From Caldilineales bacterium (lineage in GTDB: Bacteria; Chloroflexota; Anaerolineae; J102): a DNA stretch of 64,000 nt. The translations under genes were made by a program, and so were the position numbers. Under the pieces are notes generated by a model. That model made no database searches. It was not told where the DNA came from and worked only from the letters and a program-made list of their open reading frames with translations. Below are positions 57,706-64,000 of the stretch, in pieces (position 1 is the first letter of the stretch; every line of letters starts with the position of its first letter). The stretch covers positions 1-64,000 of the forward strand of contig JAGFJG010000090.1 in the NCBI GenBank assembly GCA_024102915.1, read 5' to 3'.

Positions 57706-59133
57706 ATGGCTGAGAAATTCCTGCGCGTGCACAAGGGGCTTTTGGTGGCGTTCGATGGCGTACTGGTCATCGCCGCGTTCTATCTGGCCTGGTATGTGCG
57801 ATACGAACTGGAATGGTATCGCAGCGTCGATCCGGCATCCTATACCGAGTTCGATTTTTATCTCTGGATCGCGGTGTTGGCGGCGTTCCTGATCATCCTG
57901 GCGTTTTACATGGAGGGGCTTTACCGCTTGCGCCGGGGGACGGGCTATCTGGATGAATTCTATCGGCTGTTCAATGGCGTGACCACGGTCACCATCGTGT
58001 TGATGGTAGGGAACTTTATGTTCCAGCCGGCCTATCATTCACGCCTTGTTTATGGTATCGCCGGGATACTCATCCTGGTATTCACCGCCACCGGTCGGGC
58101 ATTGAATCGCCAATTCGTGGCCTGGTTGCGAAGTCGCGGCGCTGGCATTCGCCGTGTCGTACTCGTCGGCGCGGGCGAGGTCAGTCGCCGCATTATGCGC
58201 GTATTGCTGGCGAATCGCGCTTTGGGCTATGAAGTCGTCGGGTTTCTCGATGATAATCCTGAGCGAGGCAGTAGAGATATTGGCCCCTTCCCGGCGCTTG
58301 GCCCCATCGATAATCTGCCAGAGATCATCAGCGAGAGGCGTGTCGACGAAGTGATCATCACATTGCCCTGGCAATACCACCGGCGCATCATGAGCGTTCT
58401 GGATCAATGCGAACGGTTGGGCGTCCGCACCCGCGTCGTGCCCGATGTCCTGCAAATGAGTTTGGACCGCGTACACGTCGAGGTGATCGAAGGCATTCCG
58501 ATGCTAGGAATGCGGCAGGGTTCTTTCACCGGCCCGCGTTCGGCTGTCAAGCGGACGATGGATATTTTACTGACCGGATTCGGCCTGGTGCTGATGGCGC
58601 CATTGATGATCATCATTGCCATTCTGATCAAACTGGATTCATCTGGCCCCGCCCTGTTCGTGCAAGAACGCATTGGCCGCAACGGCAAGCCCTTCCACGC
58701 TTACAAATTCCGCACCATGGTCGTCGAAGCCGAGGCGATGCGCGAGCAATTGACGGCGTTCAACGAGGCTGACGGCCCGCTTTTCAAGATGCGAAATGAT
58801 CCGCGCACCACGCGGGTGGGGCGTCATTTACGGCGGTTCAGCCTGGACGAATTGCCGCAAACGATTAACGTTCTGCGTGGCGAAATGAGCCTGGTTGGCC
58901 CTCGTCCAGGGCTGCCGGCGGAAGTCGCCGCGTACGAGCCCTGGCATCGGAAGCGCCTGGAAGCAATGCCCGGACTCACCGGCTTGTGGCAGGTATCTGG
59001 ACGGTCGGACCTGGGCTTTGACGAAATGATGCTGCTCGATATTTACTATGTCGAAAACTGGTCTCCCGTGCTGGATATGAGCATTTTGTTGCGTACGCTC
59101 CCCAAAGTCCTCTTCGGTAATGGGGCCTATTAA
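57706..59133 (+). CDS. Undecaprenyl-phosphate sugar phosphotransferase (WcaJ/WbaP-like)
   Basis: Polyisoprenyl-phosphate hexose-1-phosphate transferase of 475 residues, which starts lipid-linked polysaccharide synthesis. Membrane segments (about 13-30, 47-65, 88-105 and 108-128) precede a CoA-binding-like Rossmann domain (VVLVGAGEVSRRIMRVLLANRALGYEVVGFLDDN). The catalytic domain has a further membrane helix (about 285-310), then SGPALFVQERIGRNGKPFHAYKFRTMVVEAEAM, DPRTTRVGRHLRRFSLDELPQTINVLRGEMSLVGPRPGLPAEV and PGLTGLWQVSGRSDLGFDEMMLLDIYYVENWSPVLDMSILLRT. Likely co-transcribed with the upstream GT4. Confidence 0.93.
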   Translation: MAEKFLRVHKGLLVAFDGVLVIAAFYLAWYVRYELEWYRSVDPASYTEFDFYLWIAVLAAFLIILAFYMEGLYRLRRGTGYLDEFYRLFNGVTTVTIVLMVGNFMFQPAYHSRLVYGIAGILILVFTATGRALNRQFVAWLRSRGAGIRRVVLVGAGEVSRRIMRVLLANRALGYEVVGFLDDNPERGSRDIGPFPALGPIDNLPEIISERRVDEVIITLPWQYHRRIMSVLDQCERLGVRTRVVPDVLQMSLDRVHVEVIEGIPMLGMRQGSFTGPRSAVKRTMDILLTGFGLVLMAPLMIIIAILIKLDSSGPALFVQERIGRNGKPFHAYKFRTMVVEAEAMREQLTAFNEADGPLFKMRNDPRTTRVGRHLRRFSLDELPQTINVLRGEMSLVGPRPGLPAEVAAYEPWHRKRLEAMPGLTGLWQVSGRSDLGFDEMMLLDIYYVENWSPVLDMSILLRTLPKVLFGNGAY

Positions 59134-59153
59134 CTTCAACCGAGAACACGCAT

Positions 59154-60395
59154 ATGGTCTTCTCTTCCCTCACCTACCGCAATAGCGATCCCGTCCGCAA
59201 GGACGCCAACAACGATGCAAGCGCCTGTATTGGCTTTCTACAGAGGTTGGTGCAGACCCCCAGCTTATCGGGTCAGGAAGCGGCCGTCGCTCGACTCGTG
59301 ACGGCCGAAATGCATCGTCTGAATTATCCCGACGTGCGCGTGGATCGCATCGGCAATATCATTGGCCGGTACGGCAAGCCGGGCGGCCCCATCCTGCTTC
59401 TCAACGGCCATATGGACACGGTTGGCGTCGGCGATCCGGGAGCGTGGACGCGCGATCCTTTTGGCGGCGAGATCATCGACGGCTATCTCTACGGTCGCGG
59501 CAGCGTGGATATGAAAGGCCCCCTGGCGGCGATGATCCATGGCGTGGGCCTGCTGGCGGCGCGTGGCGTCGAACTGCCCGGCGAAGTGATCGTCGCCGCG
59601 GTGGTGCAGGAAGAGCCGACCGAGGGCATGGCCATGCGCGTTTTGGTGGAGGAGGAAGGCGTGCGACCCGATTGGGTCGTCCTGGGCGAACCCACGAACA
59701 TGCAGGTCGCGCGGGGTCAGCGCGGGCGCATGGAAATCAAAGTCGAGGTACTGGGGAGATCCTGTCATGCGTCCGAGCCGGATGCCGGGGAGAATGCTCT
59801 TTCCAACGCCGCCCGCCTGATTTTTGGCCTGGATCTGTTAGGAGCGAATTTGATGAACGACGCCGTGTTAGGGCGAGGGACGCTGGCCGTCACCCAATTA
59901 ACGACGGTGGCGGGCAGCCGCAACGTAATCCCCGATCGTTGCGACATGGTCATCGACCGTCGCCTCACCCTGGGTGAAACCCCGAACCGGGCTTTGGCCG
60001 AAGTGGAAACGACTCTGCAACGCGAGGGCGTGCGCGGGACCGTGGATGTGAGCAATTATCGCAGCGTCAGCTACAGCGGCTACGAAACTTCTGGCCCCGA
60101 AATCTATCCCGCCTGGCTGCTGGCCGAAGATCATCCCCTGCTGCGTCGCGCTTGCGATTCTCTGGAACGCAGCCTGGGCCGCCGACCGCCCTTGCGCACC
60201 TGGCCTTTCTCGACCGATGGCGTATATACGATGGGCATGGTCGGCATCCCCACCATTGGCTTCGGGCCGGGCGAGTCGCGCCGTGCCCATACCAGCGACG
60301 AACGCATTCTGTTGGATGACGTCAACCGGGCGGTCCCGGCCTACGCCGCGCTGGTCGTCGATCTCCTCCATTATCTGGCTCGCCCAAACCGGTGA
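59154..60395 (+). CDS. M20-family metallopeptidase/deacylase
   Basis: Two-zinc hydrolase of 413 residues in the ArgE/DapE/YgeY group. Metal and catalytic motifs: LLLNGHMDTVGVGD, GRGSVDMKGPLAAMIHG, VVQEEPTEGMAM (Glu pair), LGEPTN and the C-terminal His in ESRRAHTSDERIL. A dimerisation domain lies between about 200 and 310. Most similar in pattern to YgeY-type selenium-metabolism hydrolases and acetylornithine-type deacylases; the substrate cannot be fixed. It lies 20 nt after the sugar transferase gene but has no evident link to it. Confidence 0.88.
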   Translation: MVFSSLTYRNSDPVRKDANNDASACIGFLQRLVQTPSLSGQEAAVARLVTAEMHRLNYPDVRVDRIGNIIGRYGKPGGPILLLNGHMDTVGVGDPGAWTRDPFGGEIIDGYLYGRGSVDMKGPLAAMIHGVGLLAARGVELPGEVIVAAVVQEEPTEGMAMRVLVEEEGVRPDWVVLGEPTNMQVARGQRGRMEIKVEVLGRSCHASEPDAGENALSNAARLIFGLDLLGANLMNDAVLGRGTLAVTQLTTVAGSRNVIPDRCDMVIDRRLTLGETPNRALAEVETTLQREGVRGTVDVSNYRSVSYSGYETSGPEIYPAWLLAEDHPLLRRACDSLERSLGRRPPLRTWPFSTDGVYTMGMVGIPTIGFGPGESRRAHTSDERILLDDVNRAVPAYAALVVDLLHYLARPNR

Positions 60396-60499
60396 TTATC
60401 CCAATCGAAGCCTGATAAAGCGCGACTTCTCTCGGCTTGATTTGCGTCGGACTGTGGGAATGTCGTAACTTTGCGCGTGCATCACTGGATCACACCTCT

Positions 60500-62026
60500 A
60501 TGATTTCACTGCTCCAATCGCTTGTGCCGTATGCATACCAGTTCTTTGGCGTATTGCTCACCCTTTACGGCCTCTTCGTGTTTTCTACACTCATTGTTTT
60601 TTTCGTCCATCGCCGCCGTCATGACTGGCCCATGCCGGATGCGCCGATAGAGGATTGGCCTGCCGTCACCGTGCAGTTGCCAATCTACAACGAACCCAGG
60701 GTCGCCGTACGGCTCTTGCAGGCGGTGGCCGATTTCGATTACCCGGCAGACAGGCTGCAAATCCAGGTGCTGGATGATTCCACCGATCAGACGGCGTCGG
60801 TTCTCGCCCGCCAGGCGGTCGGATTACGACGGCAGCGCGGTCTCAACATCAGCTATCATCACCGGCACGACCGCACGGGCTACAAAGCTGGGGCGTTGGC
60901 CGCAGCTCTTCCCGCCGCCAGCGGCGAATTCATCGCTGTCTTTGACGCAGATTTCGTGCCGCCGCCTTCCTGGTTGCGAGAGTCCCTGCCCGCACTTATC
61001 GCGAATGAAAACCTGGCCTTTGTGCAGACGCGTTGGGCGCATCTGAACCGTCATCAAAACATCCTGACCGCGGCGCAAAGCCTGGCTCTCGATGGTCATT
61101 TTGTCGTGGAGCAACAGGCGCGTTCGGCTGCCGGGTTGCTGCAAAATTTCAACGGCAGCGGCGGGTTGTGGCGGCGGCGCGCCATCGTCGAAGCCGGAGG
61201 ATGGACGGCGGACACCGTTACCGAAGACCTTGACCTCTCGTACCGCGCCCAATTGCGGGGCTGGCGCGGCGCGTATCTCAACCAGGTCGCCGCCCCAGCG
61301 GAATTGCCGCCCCTGATCTCCAGCTTCAGACGCCAGCAACGGCGTTGGGCCAAAGGTTCAGCCCAAACGTTGCGCAAACTCGCGCCCGAATTACGGCGCA
61401 GCGACCGGCCATTGTGGAAGAAGGTCTATGCCTTCGGCCATCTCGCCGGATACGCCACGCATCTGCCGCTGCTCATGCTTCTGGCGCTCACCCTGCCGAT
61501 GGCGCTGACCCCCGACCGAACGCTGCCCCTGCCCTTCATTGGCTCGATTTCACTACTGGTTTCGATTGCACCTTTCTTGCTTTATGCCGCAGCCCAGAAT
61601 CATCTTGATCATTGGCAGGGATTGCGTAGATTGTGGGCTTTGCCATTTCTGGCGATGCTCTCTTTGGGCATGTCCCCGGCGATCGGGCAATCCGTTTGGG
61701 ATGGGTTCAGGCATGGCGGCGGAGCCTTCGAGCGCACGCCCAAACAGGGCGCGGGTCCCGCCCATTCGGCCTTGCCCAAAGACACGAACTGGCGGCAGTT
61801 TTACCCGGAGATGCTGGCCCTGACCTATGCCATCCTGACGCTGCTGGTGATCTCATGGACAGGCGCATGGGGGTTGGCGCCGTTGCCAATCCTCTTTAGC
61901 CTCGGTTGCAGCTTCGTTCTCATCCACGGCATCCGCGACGCCTGGCGGATGCGTCCTCTGCGCGCCAGCGCCGGAGGGCAGCGGGGGCCGGCGCTCGCCA
62001 GCCCTGGGGATATTTATTCTCACTAA
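60500..62026 (+). CDS. Membrane glycosyltransferase family 2
   Basis: Processive-type GT2 of 508 residues. An N-terminal membrane segment (about 10-35) is followed by the GT-A domain: VTVQLPIYNEPRVAVRLLQAV, VQVLDDSTDQT, YKAGALAAALPAASGEFIAVFDADFVPP (D-x-D), NFNGSGGLWRRRAIVEAGGW, TVTEDLDLSYRAQLRGWRG (T-E-D) and FRRQQRRWAKGSAQTLRKL (Q-x-x-R-W). Four or five membrane segments close the chain (about 330-490). This is the pattern of cellulose-synthase-like and glucomannan-type synthases. The start at 60500 overlaps the next gene by one base at its end. Confidence 0.9.
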   Translation: MISLLQSLVPYAYQFFGVLLTLYGLFVFSTLIVFFVHRRRHDWPMPDAPIEDWPAVTVQLPIYNEPRVAVRLLQAVADFDYPADRLQIQVLDDSTDQTASVLARQAVGLRRQRGLNISYHHRHDRTGYKAGALAAALPAASGEFIAVFDADFVPPPSWLRESLPALIANENLAFVQTRWAHLNRHQNILTAAQSLALDGHFVVEQQARSAAGLLQNFNGSGGLWRRRAIVEAGGWTADTVTEDLDLSYRAQLRGWRGAYLNQVAAPAELPPLISSFRRQQRRWAKGSAQTLRKLAPELRRSDRPLWKKVYAFGHLAGYATHLPLLMLLALTLPMALTPDRTLPLPFIGSISLLVSIAPFLLYAAAQNHLDHWQGLRRLWALPFLAMLSLGMSPAIGQSVWDGFRHGGGAFERTPKQGAGPAHSALPKDTNWRQFYPEMLALTYAILTLLVISWTGAWGLAPLPILFSLGCSFVLIHGIRDAWRMRPLRASAGGQRGPALASPGDIYSH

Positions 62027-63186
62027 TGCCTGTATGGGCGGCGCTGCTAATCTGGCTGATCAGCCTGACCGCATTGGGGATCGCTCTCAAGACGGTCGCG
62101 CAGTTACGTCGTCCCGCTGAACCCATATCGCTTTCAGATGAACTTGTCGCTATTGTTATTCCCTGCAAAGGCGTTGAGCCAACCCTGCCCACTCTGCTCG
62201 ATGCCCTGACAGCGCTGGACCTTCCGCGCTACCGCGTTTTCTTCACAATCGCCAGCGCCGAAGATTCAGCCCTGCCGCTGATTCATGCCTGGCTTCAGCA
62301 GCACACCAGCCGGGGCGAATGCGTCATTTTCTCACCCCCGCCTGGCCTCGATGGCAAAATCGGAAATATGATTGGCGGCATGCGAGCGGCATTGGCGGCT
62401 GACGCAGGCTTTATCGCCTTTGTCGATTCCGACACCCTGCCCTCGCCTCAGTTCTTCGCACGTTTATTAGCGCCGCTGCAAAATGGAGAAATCCATCTCG
62501 TCACGGGTGCGCGGGTTTTAACGCCGACGGAGGATTCGTTGGCGCAATGGGCGGTCAGCCTTTGGATGCAGTGCAGCCTGCCCGGAGTTGTTCAGCCGCA
62601 ATGGGGCAGCGCCTGGGGCGGGGCGATGGCGCTGCGAGCCGATATTCTGCGAAAACTGGATTTGGATTCGATCTGGCGCAACGCCTATTCCGACGATCAC
62701 ACCCTGTCGTCAGCGATACGAGCGCAGGGCGGACGAATCGCATTTGCGTCGGGTTGTTTTCTGGCCAACCCGATTCATGGCGGCTGGCCTGAGACCTTCG
62801 ATTTTATGATTCGCCAACTGCTTGTCTTGCGCCTGCATGATCGGCGTCTCTGGCTTGTTTCCTGGCTGTTTATCTATCCCCTGCTTCTGCCGTTCCTCGC
62901 CGTTGCGCTATGGATACAGGGCGATCTCCTGACTGCCCTGACTGCCCTAACCGCTTTACTGCCACTGGCGGCGGCCCTCATCCTACTGAACGAGGCTGCG
63001 GCGACAGGTCTGGATCGCCCGCAAATGCGGTTGCGCAATCAACCCCTAATCCATCGAATCCTGACGCCGCTCAGCTTAATAGCCCTACACCCTTACGCGC
63101 TTGTTCGCACAGCCTTGTTGCGGCGATTTTTCTGGCGAGGACGCTGGTACAAAACCCAGGCGACCGGCATCCGCCCCCTTGATTGA
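62026..63186 (+). CDS. Ceramide-glucosyltransferase-like membrane glycosyltransferase (GT21/GT2)
   Basis: Membrane GT of 386 residues. An N-terminal segment (about 5-24) precedes VAIVIPCKGVEPTLPTLLDALTALDLPRYRVFFTIAS, GKIGNMIGGMRAALAADAGFIAFVDSDTLPSPQF (D-x-D), WGSAWGGAMALRADIL, NAYSDDHTLSSAIRAQGGRIAF and FDFMIRQLLVLRLHDRRLW (Q-x-x-R/W-like). Four segments follow. The pattern matches GT21 ceramide glucosyltransferase-like proteins, which transfer sugar to a lipid. Start and stop overlap the previous GT2 gene (TAATG). The stop codon lies within the next family B repeat. Confidence 0.85.
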   Translation: MPVWAALLIWLISLTALGIALKTVAQLRRPAEPISLSDELVAIVIPCKGVEPTLPTLLDALTALDLPRYRVFFTIASAEDSALPLIHAWLQQHTSRGECVIFSPPPGLDGKIGNMIGGMRAALAADAGFIAFVDSDTLPSPQFFARLLAPLQNGEIHLVTGARVLTPTEDSLAQWAVSLWMQCSLPGVVQPQWGSAWGGAMALRADILRKLDLDSIWRNAYSDDHTLSSAIRAQGGRIAFASGCFLANPIHGGWPETFDFMIRQLLVLRLHDRRLWLVSWLFIYPLLLPFLAVALWIQGDLLTALTALTALLPLAAALILLNEAAATGLDRPQMRLRNQPLIHRILTPLSLIALHPYALVRTALLRRFFWRGRWYKTQATGIRPLD

Positions 63187-63229
63187 CGAAAACCATTCGT
63201 CCCAACATCCCCTTTCGTCAAAGTTCGTC
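63183..63229. repeat. Family B repeat, copy 3
   Basis: TTGACGAAA (63183-63191) and TTTCGTCAA (63213-63221) are perfect 9-bp arms. More TTCGTC units lie in between and after. The left arm overlaps the stop codon of the GT21-like gene. Confidence 0.65.
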
Positions 63230-63298
63230 GCCTGATCAAGCAAGCTGGACAATCTCGAATAGTTACTCCGGCAATTCCAAATCGATCGAAGGGTCTGC

Positions 63299-63304
63299 TA
63301 TACT
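63299..63304 (+). promoter_or_regulatory. Extended -10 promoter of the proline dehydrogenase gene
   Basis: TATACT at 63299-63304 is preceded by TGC. TTCCAA lies 18 nt upstream. The inverted repeat CCGGCA (63268-63273) / TGCCGG (63304-63309) brackets this promoter and could be an operator. Confidence 0.5.
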
Positions 63305-63354
63305 GCCGGATATCCTGAGTCGCCGTCTGCCAGCCATTTCTTTGGAGATATGCG

Positions 63355-64000
63355 ATGTTGCGAAACAGCTTGCTGGCGTTATCACGCAGCAGCAAAGCCC
63401 GAAATTTTGTCACCGGATTCGGCCCGGCCAAGCGCGTCGCCCGCCGCTTTGTGGCCGGCGAAACCCGGCCAGAAGCTCTGGAAGCCATCCGCCAGCTCAA
63501 CGCCATTGGGCTGCTGGCGACGGTGGATTATCTGGGTGAGCACTGCACCGAGCGCGAAGCCGCAACCGCCAATGTCAACGAATACCTGGCGTTGTTAAAG
63601 GATATCCGGGCGGAGGATTTGCGCAGCGGCGTTTCGTTGAAGCTTTCGGCCATCGGCCTGCACATCGACCCCGAATTCTGTTTCGAGAATGTGAGACAGA
63701 TCGTGGCGGAAGCGCAGCGGCAGAATCGCTTTGTGCGCATCGACATCGAAGAATCCGACCTGGTCGATATCACGCTGGACATCTACCGCAGACTCCGCGC
63801 CGAGTTCGACAACGTGGGCATGGTGTTGCAGGCATACCTGTTTCGCACCAGGGCGGATATGCAGGCATTGATCGACGAAGGCATCGCCGACCTGAGGCTG
63901 GTCAAAGGCGCGTACGATGAGCCGCCGGAGATCGCATGGCAGGAACGCGGCAAAATTCAACAGGAGATGATCGATCTCTGCCAGACGTTGTTGGCGGCGG
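63355..64000 (+). CDS. putA: Proline dehydrogenase (3' end missing)
   Basis: First 215 residues of a proline dehydrogenase (PRODH), the flavin enzyme that oxidises proline to pyrroline-5-carboxylate. The beginning is monofunctional-type: MLRNSLLALSRSSKARNFVTGFGPAKRVARRFVAGET, then GLLATVDYLGEHCTERE, VSLKLSAIGLHIDPEFCFENV, FVRIDIEESDLVDITLDIYRRL, VGMVLQAYLFRTRADM and LRLVKGAYDEPPE. These match the FAD-binding barrel strands. GGAG lies 7 nt upstream of ATG 63355. The remainder lies beyond the window, so fusion to a P5C dehydrogenase cannot be excluded. Confidence 0.93.
   Translation, partial: MLRNSLLALSRSSKARNFVTGFGPAKRVARRFVAGETRPEALEAIRQLNAIGLLATVDYLGEHCTEREAATANVNEYLALLKDIRAEDLRSGVSLKLSAIGLHIDPEFCFENVRQIVAEAQRQNRFVRIDIEESDLVDITLDIYRRLRAEFDNVGMVLQAYLFRTRADMQALIDEGIADLRLVKGAYDEPPEIAWQERGKIQQEMIDLCQTLLAA

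Overview
The window is about 64 kb of GC-rich bacterial chromosome, with both ends cutting through genes. The likely source is a Chloroflexota member of the Anaerolineae/Caldilineae type. This is inferred from gene content: a DnaB-DnaD-DnaC-like replication cluster, rpmH-rnpA-yidD-yidC-jag without dnaA beside it, a lipoprotein-type YidC and Jag, no visible outer-membrane or LPS genes, many GT39 membrane glycosyltransferases, and secreted proteins with Thr/Pro linkers and a short FLP-type C-terminal tail. No tRNA, rRNA, CRISPR array, insertion sequence or prophage was seen.

Layout. 1-3.0 kb: end of an SbcD-type nuclease, then an intracellular subtilisin with a separate pro-domain-like partner gene. 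3.2-7.3 kb: DUF151 nuclease, DnaB helicase, DnaD-like protein and a helicase-loader-like protein with two AAA+ domains. 7.4-11.2 kb (minus): HD protein, cobalamin adenosyltransferase, SanA/YdcF-like protein, glycogen-synthase-like enzyme. 11.4-17.4 kb (plus): LmbE deacetylase, helical protein, 3-hydroxyacyl-CoA dehydrogenase, GNAT, DUF2231, endonuclease IV, MurE. 17.4-23.1 kb: membrane protein, secreted subtilisin, RsmD, and an envelope group (coiled-coil protein, DsbB, transglycosylase). 23.3-29.5 kb: aminotransferase, uracil-DNA glycosylase, two aldo/keto reductases around a DUF5661-like protein, SDR, and a Phd/VapC toxin-antitoxin pair. 29.8-37.1 kb: leucyl aminopeptidase, split Alg14/Alg13 glycosyltransferase, a 1032-residue GH-A-like protein with a partner, DUF1801, TPR-like protein. 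37.1-44.4 kb: surface-polysaccharide genes (two GT39, DegT aminotransferase, methyltransferase, SdpI-like).

44.5-52.5 kb is the most unusual part. A six-gene minus-strand operon encodes two small membrane proteins, ApbE flavin transferase, an MsrQ/ferric-reductase-like heme membrane protein and an OmpR-type two-component pair. It is divergent from an eight-CXXCH multiheme cytochrome. The shared 360-bp intergenic region carries three CTTAAC repeats at an exact 11-bp period next to an extended -10, as expected for a PhoB/OmpR-type regulator. I read this as a regulated envelope electron-transfer module.

52.5-64 kb: histone-deacetylase-like enzyme, rpmH-rnpA-yidD-yidC-jag with a good sigma70 promoter and terminator, then glycosyltransferases, an M20 peptidase and the start of proline dehydrogenase. 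Most gaps longer than about 60 bp hold a quasi-palindromic repeat from one of several unrelated families (units GCGGAT, GACGAA, ATTGGATAT, CACGGAG). Several genes look leaderless, with the start codon about 7 nt after a perfect TATAAT.
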